Shown: positions 35,962 through 48,936, counted from the first letter of the stretch. The stretch: DNA of 64,000 bases from Gnetum montanum (GCA_015680685.1 MNCI01007683.1:158331-222330); one strand, 5' to 3'. Numbers and translations: made by a program. Notes: generated by a model from the sequence alone, not told the origin.

Positions 35962-38230
35962 ATGTCTTCTTCTCATAGGCATGATGAATCAAAATCACCA
36001 ATGCCCCAAGAATTTAAAGTGATGTACACTCATCCAGATGAGTTTGTACTTGATTTCATCTTCATCTTGCATCAGGATGAACAACTGCAATGGAGAGATA
36101 TGGAGGACAATGTTGTGTTGCCTCTTGACTAATCTATTCTAGGGATGTTGCTTCAAACTCTTAAGAGGTTGGGCATCTAGGACCTCCATGATGAATACAT
36201 TGTGCAAGACCATGACTATCAGGACTACCATTGCATAGAAACATAATGCAAAATGAGATCACCACTAGCAGAAGTGCCATGAAGCTATGAAGGGAAAATG
36301 GTTCACTAACCCCTTGTTCTTGTTAAACCAAAACAATTAGGAGGATCCTCCCTCTTGGGGTTCTCAACATGAAGATTCTCCATCCCTTAACTCTAGTGAA
36401 GGGGGCTTGAACCCATACTTACACTCCACTATCAATAATCTAGGTTCAGACAGAAGTGGGAGTCAAGGTAGGGGCTCAGGCAAGCATCATGATGACAATA
36501 AACCTAATGATTATGGTCATGACAAGTTGAGAGGAGGTGGTAGACACCATAGTGATGGCATTCCTCCTCCCTCTTCACACTCTTCACCTACATCATTTTC
36601 TTCCTCCTTTGAATTTGATCAACACCGTAGAGGATGAAACTATGATGGAGGTGAATGGCAAGACAATGATCGTAGGCCCTGCCATAACTGAAGGGATAGC
36701 AAGGAACATCATAGGCATCATCAAAATCATGATGATGATAAACCTTTGTTGGCAACTCGAATCATGTTGAACATTGTAGAGGTAGTCAAAATTCCAACCA
36801 AGCATGTGAAAGATAACATAATTAAGAGGTTGGATATGAACAATATTCTGAGATTTGTGAAGGCATATAACTCAGATCCACAGACTCATCTTCAAGGCTT
36901 TGACAATACCTATGTCTTGCAGAACATAGAGAACAACTGGTATAAACTTAAGTTGTTTCCCAAGACACTCATAAAAGAAGCAGAAAGTTGGTACCACTCC
37001 TTGGAGCTAGAATTAATGTGTAGATAGAGTATGATGCTTGAGTTGTTCAATGAAAAATATTAGACATACTTCAGAGTGTCCAATTTGAGAAAGCAAATCC
37101 AAGGTTGGTGACAAGAAACACATGAACTCTTAGACACAACCATGGGTAGGTATCATTCCCTTCTGCACAGATTTCTTGGCCATGTTTATTCTTAGTGAGA
37201 GCAGCTTCACCATATCATAGATGGGCTCTGATCAAAAACAAGGGGAACTCTTGGGATCTATTTCTAATGGAGTCTATCAAAACTAAGGGTCCATTAGATC
37301 CAAAGGTTGATTGAGCAAGTTGCAAAAGAAGAATGTGAGTTAAGAAAATAGGAAAGTGCTAAAGAGTATAACCGAGACCCTTCCATCAGAAAAAGGGAGG
37401 TTTGATTCTATGATAGTGAGGGAGAGGCACCACTTGATGAAGTGGTATAATGCAAAACCTTGCTAATTCAAAAATCTATGTTTGTAATTTCAACTCAGGT
37501 TGACAAAATGTGGGAATCTTTAAATAAAAAATTTCAAATTGCTCTAAAAATTGTAGAAGAATCCAAAGAGTAAGGTATTGATCGTAACTGTAGGAAAAGA
37601 ACGGAAGCTAAACATGCCTACCAAAGGGATAATGGTAAAGCTATTGCAATAAAAGAGATTGTAGAGTCAAAATTAGATGATGATGGTGGAGACATCTACC
37701 AATATGAACATCCCAAGGGATGTTGCCCTATTGTGTCACATTGATAGGGATTTGGGGTGTATGCTCTGAATCCTAGACTAGCATGAAGGTAAGTACCTAG
37801 AAGGTTACATTATCCTCAAGGAAACCTAAGGTAGTTCCACCAGCAACAACAAGCTTAATATCCAAGTGGAGCTCTCCACCACAATGGTATGAATAGTACC
37901 ATCAGTGGTAGCACCCATAGTCGTGGGGGATGCCACCACCAAGGTAGTAGTACCCTTATAGATGGCCAAATCCATATGGATACTATGTTCAGCAACCCAT
38001 GTCTCTGCATGACTCTTCTAGTTATGCTTCTTTTCAACATCACTACTACCCTCCAAAGTACTATAGAACTCATTCTCCATCTCCTAAAGGGGAATTCCCA
38101 TACCCTTATCACCCTCCTCATCCTTCAACACATGTTCCTCCATCCTCAATCCAATTACTACCTGCTCCATCCATGTAGGGAAAAATTCCTACATAGCCAT
38201 AGCCACGTAATGCTACTAGAGCTGTTAACT
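35962..38230 (+). pseudogene. gag of element III
   Basis: ATG at 35962 (M-S-S-S-H) is followed by a segment parallel to element II gag with early stops near 36125. Readable parts are a charged His/Asp/Gly linker (36407-36637) and a capsid-like segment (36746-37027; YNSDPQTHLQGF, LQNIENNWYKLKLF, WYHSLELE). The knuckle region near 37684-37725 has lost both leading Cys residues (GDIYQYEHPKGCC). A Pro/Gln/Tyr-rich tail runs to about 38230. Structural protein of the particle, now non-functional. Confidence 0.7.
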
Positions 38231-38399
38231 TACAACTGATTTCTTAGTTGAGTGGTTTGGAAATAAGAGCCCACAAAAGACCATTCTTCTAAACCAATAG
38301 CCCTACAAAGCCCTTATCGACTCATGCGGCTAGTCACCCTATGTCTCATACATCCTCTACATCCATTCCTTTCGGGAGCCCTTCAAACCAAATGCCTTC

Positions 38400-38960
38400 C
38401 AAAATTTGCATAGTCATCTTAACCCATGTTGTATCTAATTGAATCAAGGCTAGAAACCTTCCCAGGAAAAGAGCTGATCCTAGAAGTCCTCTCATCTACT
38501 TGCAGATTGCTAGAAATGAGCCATGCAATGCTCTTCTTGATACAAGTTTTGGTGTTAATCTAATTTTCCATGAAGTGTACAATGCCTAGAACTTGCCTCC
38601 TCTCAAGAAGAGCAACATCCATCTAGAATTGGAAAATTAATCCATCATTATTTCTTTGGGATTAGTGGAGGACATTATGACCACTATCTATGGGTGGTCG
38701 TTTCTTGCCAATTTCTTGGTGATGAAGGTTAACAATTGTAAGGGGAACTTCCACATCATTATGGGAAGGGCTTGGTTGAACACTGTTAATGTGTGAATAG
38801 GAATCAAAGATCTTTCCCTAGAGATTTCAAAGGAAATACATTTGGAAAGATTGAAAAGAAGAGAGTTCCATGCATCATGTATAGTAATACTAGGTGCAAC
38901 TATGTGCAAAAACTCTAGTTTATCAAAAGCACCTCAATCAAAGCATGTAGATAGGGTGCA
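38400..38960 (+). pseudogene. Protease of element III
   Basis: A retropepsin-like active-site loop (DTSFGVNLI) is visible from 38539. The downstream flap and C-terminal part include GLVEDIMTTIYGWSFLANF, then IIMGRAWLNT near 38755 and SLEISKE near 38815. The Asp-Thr-Ser/Gly loop is better kept here than in element I. Stops lie between the blocks. The minus-strand frame at 38688-38909 is a shadow of it. Confidence 0.6.
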
Positions 38961-39129
38961 GATGAATTTGAAATCCAAATGTGCCTATATGCAATAGCCA
39001 TAAAACAAAAGAATACCTAGTGGTTGATAGCTAATTTTGAAAGTAGTAAACTTTGCATAGAACCTACTCAGAGCCTAACTTGTGCCTATGTTAAAGGCAT
39101 GGATGAATTGGTCCCAAGTTCATTGCCAA

Positions 39130-41721
39130 CTCTCTGATGATGAACCTGATGATACCAATTAGTGAGAGATGGCAATCCCTAACAATTTTAAACAAGAGCC
39201 CTTAGAGTTTAAAACTCTACCTACCAGCATGGAATATGCATTTCTAAAAAATGACAAGCTGGTAATAATTGATGCCAACCTTGCTTCTAAGCAAAAAAGA
39301 ATATTGTTGAAGGTGGTCAAAAAATGGCCAATAGCCTTTGTTTGATCATATCCTAAACTCATAGGGATTGATCCTCAAATATGCTAACATTACATCTATA
39401 TTGATCCAGCCATGAAGCTAAAAAGGCAATTGCAATGATGGCTGAACCCCAAATTGAAGCAGATCATCAAAGAGCAAATTGAACAACTCCTCAACGTAGG
39501 GTTCACCTATTTAATTATGAATAGAAAATGGATTAGCCCACTTGTAATTGTACTAAAAAAATATGGCAAGTGGTGGGTCTATATTGATTTCAAGCTATTG
39601 AACATGGCAACATTTAAATATCATTTTCCATTGTCATTTGTGGACTAGATGTTGGGTACTATTTCTAGGAATTGCTATTATAGCTTTCTAGATGGTTATA
39701 GTGGCTATAACCAAATTTAGACTGTGCCCAAGGATTAGGCTAAAACAACATTTATAAGTCCCTAGTAACTTTTTCATATCATAAGATGCCCTTTGGTCTA
39801 TGCAATGCCCCTACAACTTTTCAACACTTGATCCTAAGAATTTTTTAGCAACAGATTAGTAGCATGGTAGAAGTCTTCATGGATGACTTCTCCACTTATG
39901 GTGCTACATTTGAGTAGGCCCTGGACTACCTTAAACAAGTGCTTAAAAGATGTGTGGAGACTAATCTTCTGCTCAATTGGCAAAAGAGGCATCTCATGGT
40001 CCAGGAGGACATTGTCTTGGGGCATAGAATTTCTTAAGTAAGGATTTAGGTGGACCCTGAAAAGATTAGGGTTATCCAAGGAATAACTTGCCAAATGGAA
40101 ATCATTAAAGATGTCAAGTCATTCCCTGGGCACATTGGCTACTACCAAAGATTCATAAAGAATTCTCTAAGATTGCGAAACCGTTGGTCAAACTTATGAA
40201 GAAAGATGCTTTATTCCAACAACTTAAGGAGAAGCTTGTAGAGACTTGAATTGTACGAGTGCCTAATTGGTCCTAACCATTTTACATTATAATAGATGCA
40301 TCAAACTATGCCTTGGGAGCTATGCTTACATAGTTAGACAATTAAAAATGTTCATATTACATCCACTGCACAAGCTGAAACATGGTGGATGCATAGCTCA
40401 ATTACACTACAATAGAAAAAGAGCTAATGGTAGTGGTGTATGCCTTCGAAAAGTTCAAGCACTATGTGCTTGGATAAAAAGTGTTTGTACACACTAATCA
40501 TGATATCATTCACTTCTTGATGAATAAAATAATGATAAGTCCCTATTTCATATGGTAGCCGGTGATCTTGTAGAAGTTCAATCTTACAATGGTAGATTGA
40601 AAGGGGATTGAGAATGTGGTCATTGATCACTTGTCTCAATTATGATGGGACAACAAAATGGATGAGAGCCCACTCTTTGATCAATTTCCTGATGAACTCC
40701 TCTTTGCCAATGTAATAAATGCACAAGTGCTTGCTGAATCAAAATGCTACGATGGCATCCTCACTTATCTTCTCACTCAAATGATGCCATAAGAGTTAGA
40801 CTACTAGAATAAACAATAATTTCTTCATCAGGCCAAACACTTCATGGAAATCAATGGATAACATTACAAGGTATGCACAGATGGCCTAGTTCATTGGTGT
40901 GTTCCTGATGTTGACTAACTACACATTCTCCAAGATGATCATGAGGGTCCTTGTAAGGGGCACTACATAAGGAGACACATGGCCATTAAAATCCTGATGG
41001 TAGGGTACTATTGGCCAATAATCTTTAGGGATGTCCACCAATTCGTCTACTCTTGTGAATGTTGTTAATAAGATGGTAGGATGACTACTCAAATGGAGGG
41101 GCCTCAATAGTGGATCCAACCATTGGAACCCTTTGACATCTAGGGCATAAACTTCATGGGTCTCATCATGCCCATGTCAAATAAAAAGGCACACATAATA
41201 GTTGTTGTTGACTATTGTACCAAATGGGCATAAGCATCAATCATCATCGACTGTACATCTTCCACTACTGCACGGTTTGTACAATAGAATGTTGTAAACA
41301 AGTTTGGAGTGCCACGTGCACTAATTTTTGATAATGGTACTCATTTTACATGTCCTACTTTTTGCAAGCTCATGCAACACTTGGGGGTTGAACATAAATT
41401 AACATCGTACCATCCCCAAGAAAATGGTCAAGCAGAGGTTACCAATAGGAAGATCATGAAAATCTTAATAAGAACAATTAGCAAATATAGGAGAGATTAG
41501 AAGACAAAAGTTAATGATGTCCTCTAGGCATATCGCTTAACATGGGAACTCCCTATAAGCTACTCTCCCTATGAGCTAGTGTACAGAAAACTTCCAACTC
41601 TTCCCATTCAATCCAAGCTTCATACACTTTCAACAACCTATGACCTTGATCTTGACCTTACCCTAGCACAAAAACAAAGACTAATCAACCTTAATGTGCT
41701 AGATGAAAATTGATTAGTAGC
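39130..41721 (+). pseudogene. pol of element III: RT, RNase H and integrase up to the solo LTR
   Basis: RT: WISPLVIVLKKYGKWWVYID near 39530, a DGYSGYNQ block near 39690, a LCNAPTTFQ block near 39800, and FMDDFSTYG with FMDD at 39876-39887. RNase H: YIIIDASNYALGAML near 40283, later FEKFKHYVLG near 40446. Integrase: HHCC zinc region near 40939-41075 with both Cys kept (SCECC). The core has DYCTKW near 41211, FDNGTHF near 41327 and QAEVTNR near 41430, the D-D-E positions. The 64-codon stretch 41309-41500 is open, but stops elsewhere break the polyprotein. It is Athila lineage by the FMDD form and by close match to element I. Confidence 0.85.
41717..41721. repeat. Target site duplication of the solo LTR, left copy (gtagc)
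   Basis: gtagc recurs at 42591-42595. The near-identity extends to eight bases (ttagtagc, ttggtagc). Element I shows the uninterrupted version of this integrase region near 9435-9455. Confidence 0.7.
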
Positions 41722-42587
41722 TGATAAGCAGCAAGTGCCCCTACCCCCAACCATATGAATCACTAAGCATTCACATGCAATCCAGTCATATTTCATGCAC
41801 TTATAGCCTTCTAAGTACACTGATCTCTAGGAAGTGAAACTAACCATTGCCATCATTATATTTCCAATTACACTTGTGAAATGCAAAGGTATGGTTAAGT
41901 GCAACTAAGGCATATGATTTTTATCATTTTTTATGTTTTCTATTTTTTTTAAGTAACCTAAGGATGAGAATAATGTATAAAATAAAATAATTAAATTAAT
42001 GAGCTACTCCTAATTAATCCTAACATAAGCATTTGTTCCCACTTACCGTACACATCTTGAACATGTTTAACACTACTAGGTTACCAAACATTAAGCATTA
42101 CAGGAATTACTAAGCACCAAGCATATGCTTGAAGTGGTCGTACTTATGTGCTTAATTAATCATTATTTAACCTAGCTTAATTTAGCTTAAGTAACTATTT
42201 GATTACTTGAAGCATTAAAGAAAATTTCACAAAACAGTAAATGCATAAATAAATAATTAATCTATTTCAAACTGTTGCAAGGTTTATCAAAAAGCTCATC
42301 TTTATTGCCACACACATTGTTGTGATCAGGTACAATAGTGCTCAAATAAAGATCCATATACTCTTGACTTCTACTGCAGGCACTTAGAAAAATATTCTAA
42401 CTTTCACATAAGAAGACTACAAGAACTCTATTATAACTATGACAAAGATGTCATAAACATGATGAGTGAGCGCATATTTATAGTCAAAAATAGACACTAC
42501 ATCAATGGGGCCACGTCAATGCATCAAATCATGCATCAATAGGGCCTAATCAACGAGGTTGAGTCAACGTAACCAATTTATGATTCA
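41722..42587 (-). repeat. Solo LTR, minus strand, inside integrase of element III
   Basis: Read in reverse it has the LTR order: tgaatcat start, ggcc/ttgatg dyads in U3, TATA-like box (tataaata near 42478), aataaag signal near 42345, U5, and the terminal ggggcacttgctgcttatca. It resembles the LTRs of element III. No internal sequence accompanies it and integrase resumes on the far side, so an element inserted and was reduced by LTR-LTR recombination. Three bases (42588-42590) between the expected CA end and the duplication are unexplained. Confidence 0.8.
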
Positions 42588-42590
42588 TTG

Positions 42591-42850
42591 GTAGCCCTAT
42601 CCTTGAATGAAGTGCATAAGGCATTCAACAAAAAACACCATGACCTTAGAATATGGAAGGTAAAATTTCAACCTTGAGACAAGGTCCTCTATTGGAACCC
42701 TACACATGTACATCAACAAACTAAGTTCCAAATGTTGTGGGAAGGGCTTTACATCATTTGTGAAACCTTTCCTTCTAGGGCCATGTTGTTCTTCAAACCT
42801 AAGAGCCCAAACAAGAAATAGCTAGTCAACATGCAACAACGAAAACCTTT
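42591..42850 (+). pseudogene. Integrase C-terminus of element III, after the solo LTR
   Basis: The region resumes with ALSLNEVHKAF-type sequence near 42596 (here with changes), then KHHDLRIWKV and the tail KPKSPNKK-LVNMQQ near 42797-42838. It aligns with 9450-9715 of element I. This is the DNA-binding end of integrase. Confidence 0.7.
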
Positions 42851-44425
42851 CCATGAGCGCAAGCAAGCCAGTGCCATTAACACCTCATCAGATGGACAAC
42901 CATGCTCAATCTTTTAGATCTGCTCCTTTCAACTCAGTTGTGGGAGAGATGGTCATTTGTGCTAATCATTAAAATGGCTCCTTAGTTTTTCTGCTTTTTT
43001 GTTTTATACTTTCTTTACTTTTATACCATTTTCGTTTTATGCTTTGTTATTTTTCCAATTTTTATTTTACAACATTGTTAGTACATTTTGACTTTCTTCA
43101 ATATTTTACAGTTTCTTTTATATTTTCCTTCATTTTGGTGTGAATTTTCCTTGTTTTCTAATAAAGTGCTTTATTGCCAACAAGACACAGTGATGCTGTA
43201 GCTATTTGCTAATGGTGGTTTGTACCTAATATTTTTGATTTCTAGTGTCTAGTTTCTATTTTTGAATTTTGATGACTGATGACTAAGACAAAGTTTCTTC
43301 TTCATGGAATAGGCAATTAGTCCATGTCATCCACCCATCCACAAACTCTATGATTTTTCTTGTTTTGGAAATCTAAGGTTCCTTTCCATTAATGAAACAT
43401 TAACAAACTCGTGACGATGGTAGTTTTCAAACTTGGAAAGAATTCAAAGGTTTGAACAGTGTGTGACTCCAAGAGGATTCTGTACTCTTTGTGCCTCTCT
43501 ACTCACTTGGGTGCATGAGTGTTTTCATGGATTTCTTATTGTCTTGTGTCAACCAATAACACAAATTTAGTAAGTCTTTCCATCTAAAAATCCATAAAAA
43601 CATAAAATAAAATAAAAACATGATGGGAATTCAAAGCACACCCCTTAGACAAAATAACAGGCTACAAGCACTAGTTATGGGACTAGAAAGACATGTTACT
43701 CATGTTTGAAGGTCCTCTCTAACTAAGGTCATTTCTCACTTTCTACTTTTCTTTTTTTCTTAATTAAGAAATGATGGTTATCTATGGAAGCATTCTTGTA
43801 TTTTGAGAAGATGGTCTGGTCTTAGATTAGCGATGTGAGGTCACTAAAGGCGGTTGGTTTTTATTTGGACTAAGGATGGACATTATTAGATCATTTAACC
43901 ATAAAATCCACAAAGGACTTCATGTGACAATAATTAGGAATTCTATTCCACGTCCTCTTTCATCCATTAATGTTTTCCATAACTCGCCCCACTACTGGTT
44001 TTCATGTTTTGCTCAATGTCTTAGTTTGATGTGTTAAAATTCTTAGATGGATTCTTCTAGATTCAGTCCTTAACATTTTGTAATCATTAATCAACAGTGG
44101 GATCCACAGACTCCTTAGTTGAGGTTATGCAAGGGTAAAAAGGGCATAAGCCTACTATTGGGAGGACCCACTTGCATGTCTCTTGGTTGAGTTAGTTAAT
44201 TTCCTTATCCTTAGGCTTTTTGGTAATTAAATCTTTTGCATTCCCCATTAATGGCATCCAAATATGTACTCCTTAAGGTATTTCTCCAATCAATCTCCAT
44301 CTTTTGTGAAATATCAAGCCCTTTTCATGCATCTCATTGTGTTCTTGGCTTCTTGGGCTTCTGTTTGATTTCAATTTCTCTAAAAAACTCATTGTATTTT
44401 TCAAATTTTGACTTGGTCAAATTGT
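42851..44425 (+). other. Noncoding spacer between pol and ORF3 of element III
   Basis: It is parallel to 9716-11400 of element I, with the same landmarks (ggaattcaaagcacacccct near 43627; gactagaaagacatg near 43682). No gene is supported. Confidence 0.6.
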
Positions 44426-44426
44426 G

Positions 44427-44540
44427 GTCAATAGCCACATCAACTAGGCCTAGTCGATGTAGTTAACCATGTTGACTAGGCCCCGTCAATAAGGCCTAGT
44501 TGATGCATGGAAAAATTCTATATATAGTGTCCACCACTCA
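44427..44540 (+). promoter_or_regulatory. Putative internal promoter upstream of ORF3, element III
   Basis: Five or so aggcc-centred dyads (caactaggcctagtcgatg, gactaggccccgtcaa, taaggcctagttgatg) precede a TATA box (tatatata, 44519-44526), 450 bp before the ORF3 ATG. The layout equals that of element I and mimics the U3-TATA part of the LTRs. Confidence 0.45.
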
Positions 44541-44672
44541 AGATTTTTTTCCATTTACTTCAAACGCAAGGGGAGTTTTTGCAAATTTTTAGAGCTCAAA
44601 ACCTTCTAAAGCTTGTAACTTTCAAACTATTTGTTTGATTCACTCCATTCTTTAGTCTTGAAGCTTTTGGAG

Positions 44673-44970
44673 GTATGATCTACATCATGGGGGCCACAAA
44701 CCTTAGGTTTTCAATGACAAAATTTTTTGTAAATTTTCTAACTTTCCCATGGGTTTAATGAATCAATAATATTAAAATACTAAGTAATGAGAGTTAAACC
44801 CTTCCAACACACTTTGGTAACCTATATAGGTAATCATAAAATAATATTAAAATAATTAAACTGGCCATGATCACAACTTAGCCAAGTGTAACTACCCCAA
44901 GAGATAAGATATTCCAAATGTTTCAAAGTTACACATTATGTGCTAATCCTTGATTATGTTGTGGTTACAG
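44673..44970 (+). other. Putative leader intron before ORF3, element III
   Basis: Donor ggag|gtatga at 44673 and acceptor gtggttacag ending at 44970, directly before ATG at 44971. The 298-nt interval is AT-rich and equivalent in place and length to that of element I. Confidence 0.45.
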
Positions 44971-47767
44971 ATGGCACCTAGATCAAAATTCCTGTAGGAA
45001 GGAGGACCATCCCAACCAAGGGATAAATGACCTAGAGCTAGAAGAGATTAGCAAGAACAAGCCCAAGAATAGGCATCAAAACTCATGCAACAGGACCTCT
45101 TTGGGAGGAGCTCAAAGTAGAATCTATCTAACAGATTCCCTAGGAAGTAGTCATAACTAAACAATCCCATCAAGATGAGGCATAAGGACTGGTGCCAAAA
45201 CTTAAGGTCACATTGACTCAAGCCTACCTTGATCAAATCAAGCCTCATGATATCCAACATTTAGTTCTCTAGTAGAAGTCAAGACATAGTTGTAGAACTC
45301 TCCCATGTGGCCAATCATCACTTCCAATGGAGAATGGTACATGGAAGAGACATATCTCTTTTAGAATGGTAGGCAAGCAAAAGCCACTATGACAATCAAG
45401 GATATTCAGGTGTCCTACTCAATGGAGGTCTTGTGTAGGCCTTTGGGTTGCTTGATATTGAAACAAATTTGGTAGAGATCTTCATACAAGAAGACCCAAA
45501 GGTAAAGAAGGAGTGGATCCAATGGGATTATGGAGTGGACCACAAGGAGTATGGTGCACTCACTTTGGCAGATAATGTATATTTCAAGATAATAGCCTAT
45601 CACCTTAATCCAATGGTGAGGCCCAGTAAGGTGACTACCTTTTCTACCCGTGAGTGTGTTGCTCTAAGTGGGAAATTCCCTGTGAACCTTCCATAGCTAA
45701 TCTATTTGGAGATAGAGAAGCAATTCAAGGAAAATGAACATGGAAGAAAGGCCTTTCCCTTTCCTTGCCTCATCAAAAAATTGTGCAAAAGGGTAGAAAT
45801 AGTTCACAATGCCAATGATGCAATTACGCATGCTCCTTCTACCTCTTGAGAAGAAATGATGAAAGACAAGACCCATGCCACAACCAAGGAAGGGGAGCAA
45901 AAACCACCACCTCCACTGCCCAGTCATGAAACAACACCAAAGTCCCATGTTGCCCTTGAATGAATGCACAAGATCTAAGAGCAACTCTTGCTTGAGCAGG
46001 AGTAATGAATAGGAATGAGTGGTGGTAATCCATTTGTGTATTGCGTAGCAATGAGTCACCTAAACAAAGTTACTCGAACCATTAGCTAGATGGAAGAAGG
46101 TGGACCAATTTTCTCAGCCCAAATAATGCAATTGCCTGTAAGATTGGATCCTAGTGCCTGAGAGGTAATGGTATCTCTCTCACAACAGCAGCAATTCCCT
46201 AAAATCTCTAGGAATGTTGCTACTTTCTCAGTGCATTTGAAGGAGGGCAAGGGGGCAACTATCTTGGTAATGTAGCACCATGGGTAGGAGACAATAGCAA
46301 AGGTGGTTGTTGATAGAATTACTGAGGCATTGAATGCACTTGCAACATATGCACTAGACATTTCTACATTCAAAGATGAGCAAACATTCGTAGATATAGT
46401 TAACAGCATACTGAGCATAGCTTAACACAAGGAGGTGTTGGACCAACTGGTGGGAATCAAGCAATCGATTCCGAATGTCTTTAACCTTCCAAATATAATC
46501 ACTACAACCTAGTCGGAGCTATTGGAAGAAAGGGGCAAATGCATTATTATGAATGGACAACATGAAACAGCTTGAGGTCAAAACCAATGCTCGGCTACGA
46601 AGGTCGCTAAACTAAAAGCCTGTCTTACTAATCCCATATTTCTCAACCTTGCATTGACAAACTCAAAAAGGTTGAGGATGCCAAGGAGATGATACTCTTT
46701 GATTAGTCCTTGGTTGATGCCACCATGCATAATATCCAAAAGGCCTAGGACCAGATTCATTAGAAGAATGAAACTTTGATCGTAGAAAATCATTACCTAC
46801 GGAATGTTGATGTGTAGAAGCAGCAAATGCAAGAATTTATCCATTGACAATAGGAGTAGCTAGCCAGAGTGAACACTAAACTAAGAAGATTAGCAACCAA
46901 AAACAAAAATCTCTCAATGGAGGAAGTTTGGGCCCTTCACGAGAAATTTGCAATAGAGATAGCCGCATGGAAAAATGAGGCTCTCAAGTTTGAGAGAGTA
47001 AAAAATCACTATAAAGATCAAGTTGGTCTACAAAAAGAAATCAATGAGAAACATATTCATATGATGAAGGCAAAAGTTAATGAGGCCCTCCAACAACTCA
47101 AGGAAGGAGGTGATGTCTACCAGCCTATCTTTAATGGGCTCAATGACTACAATAAGGAGGAGATTCACATGAAGAAGCTAGAGATCGAGGAAATGACGGA
47201 GTACATGAAGCTTGCCAATCTCTGTTATGCAAATTTGGTGATGCTGACTGTCGAATGACCACGATCTAAATTGGAGAAATAGGTGGCCAGTTCATACTTG
47301 TTGTATGAAATAAAGTTCAAGCATCACAAAGACACCAAGCAAAAGCTTGAGGTGGCAAATGCAGAATTCAATGTTCTTAGGTAGTGCACTTCACTAATCA
47401 ATGGTCTATAGCTAAGAACCTAGCCAAGAGAATAAGTGACTACTAGGAGCTGCAGAATGTAGTAAAGGCATTTGATGTTGAATGCAAGCTTTTCGCTACC
47501 TAGTTCATTAATGCAAAGAAGCTATTCTTGACAATGCCCTATCCTTGGAATGTTCCCACACTGGTCCACATTCGCAATGTAGTGTGGACCATGAACAATC
47601 CTAGTAGTAAGTAGGAGAAGAGGAAGGCATTGTTGGACACCTTTTGTCTTTTGCCAGAAGTTGCAACTATTGTACGACAACCATAATTGCCTTAACCACC
47701 ACGTACACCCAAAGTAGGAGAAGGTCCTTTAGAGCCTCAAGAACCTCCGCTGCCTGGGACTATTTGA
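44971..47767 (+). pseudogene. ORF3 of element III
   Basis: ATGGCACC at 44971 and final stop at 47767 match element I. The N-terminal part is charged. The plant transposon protein-like segment is read at about 45310-45840 (NGEWYMEET, then VYFKIIAYHLNPMVR, CVALSGKFPVNLP, PCLIKKLCKRV). A long helical region includes an open 129-codon coiled-coil-like stretch (46869-47258, rich in Glu, Lys and Leu: EIAAWKNEALKFERVKNHYK). The end is Pro-rich. No hydrophobic anchor was seen. Function is unknown; it could be a structural or RNA-binding cofactor. Stops and frameshifts are many outside the two open stretches. Confidence 0.65.
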
Positions 47768-48027
47768 ACTTCTTCCTTGTCTTCGCACCATCAAAGGAAT
47801 TATGTTTGTCATTTTTGTCCTGGTGTTCAATTTTGTTGTCATGAACACCAAACTTTTGTAATGATTGTAAATTCGTACACTCGGGCACTTAGTGTTTGTT
47901 CATGGGTGTGTTGTGTTTATGTGTGTCAGTAGTTAGTCAATAATCCCATGCATTCCCAAAATTTTGTAGGAAGGTTGTTTCTCTTTTCATCCACTCAAGG
48001 ACAAGTTTTCATTCAATTGTGGGGGTA

Positions 48028-48936
48028 TGATGAGTTGCATTTTCTTGGGGTCGACGATGCCTTGTCGAACCAACCTTGTTGGCACGAACTTATTGACGTG
48101 GCCATGTTGACATGGGATTTGATGCATTGATGTGGCCTTGTTGACACAGTGTCTATTTTCACCTAAAAATACTCACTCACCAGTTGCATTTATGGGGGGA
48201 GAATTATGACAGTTGTAGTAAAGTTGTTGCTATTTTGTCATTCAAAAGTTAGACTATTTTTCTAAGTGCTCATAGTAGGAGTCAAAAAGTGTACGGATCT
48301 TTCTTCAAGAAGTATTGTACCTGACCATGGTAGTGTGTGAGGCAATAAAGATGAGCTTTTTGATAAACCTTGCAACACGTTGAAATAGATTAATTATTTA
48401 TTTATGCATTTAAATGTTTATGCAATTTTCTTTAATGCTTTAAGTAATTAAATAATTAATTATGAAATAAATTAAGCTAGATTAAATAGCGAGAAATTAA
48501 GCACATAAGTACGACTGCTTCGAGCATACGCTTGGTGCTTAGGAATCTCAATAACGCTTAATGTTTGGTAACTTAGTAATGTTAAATGTGTTCAAGATGT
48601 GTACGAAAAGTGGGAACAAATGCTTATGTTAGAATTAGTTAAATGTTAGCTAGTTAGATTAAATTAGCAATTAAATTATTGTATTCATTATTCTTTATTC
48701 TTAGGCAACCTAAAACATAAAATGTAAAAATGATAAAAATCATATGTCTCGGTTGCACTTAACCATACCTTTGCATTTCATAAGTGTAATTGGAAAGACA
48801 ACGATTACAACAATTAGTTTCACTTCTTAGAGACTAGTGTACTTAGAAGGCTATAAGTTCATGGAATTCGACTGGATTGCATGTGAACGCTTAGTGATTT
48901 GTATGGTTGGGTGTAGGGTCTACTAGCTGCTTATCA
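48028..48936 (+). repeat. 3' LTR of element III
   Basis: Preceded by caattgtgggggta (polypurine tract). It runs tgatgagttgcattttc to ctgcttatca. U3 has ttgacgtggcc and gttgacatggg units, an aataaag signal lies near 48342, and the U5 units ttggtaac-tagtaatg are near 48560. It is clearly diverged from the 5' LTR. Confidence 0.85.

Larger units (their letters stand above)
34939..48936 (+). mobile_element. Element III: full-length, degenerate Athila-type retrotransposon
   Basis: It has the same order as element I: 5' LTR, primer site, gag, protease, RT, RNase H, integrase, spacer, ORF3, polypurine tract and 3' LTR. Total is 14.0 kb, including a solo LTR inserted in integrase. Its LTRs (866 and 909 bp) differ clearly by eye, on the order of 15 percent in U3 and R, so it is old. 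The flanking pentamers (aaaag at 34934-34938, caagg at 48937-48941) match at only three of five bases, as expected for a decayed duplication or a recombined element. It ends about 650 bp before the TATA box of the host gene. Confidence 0.88.
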
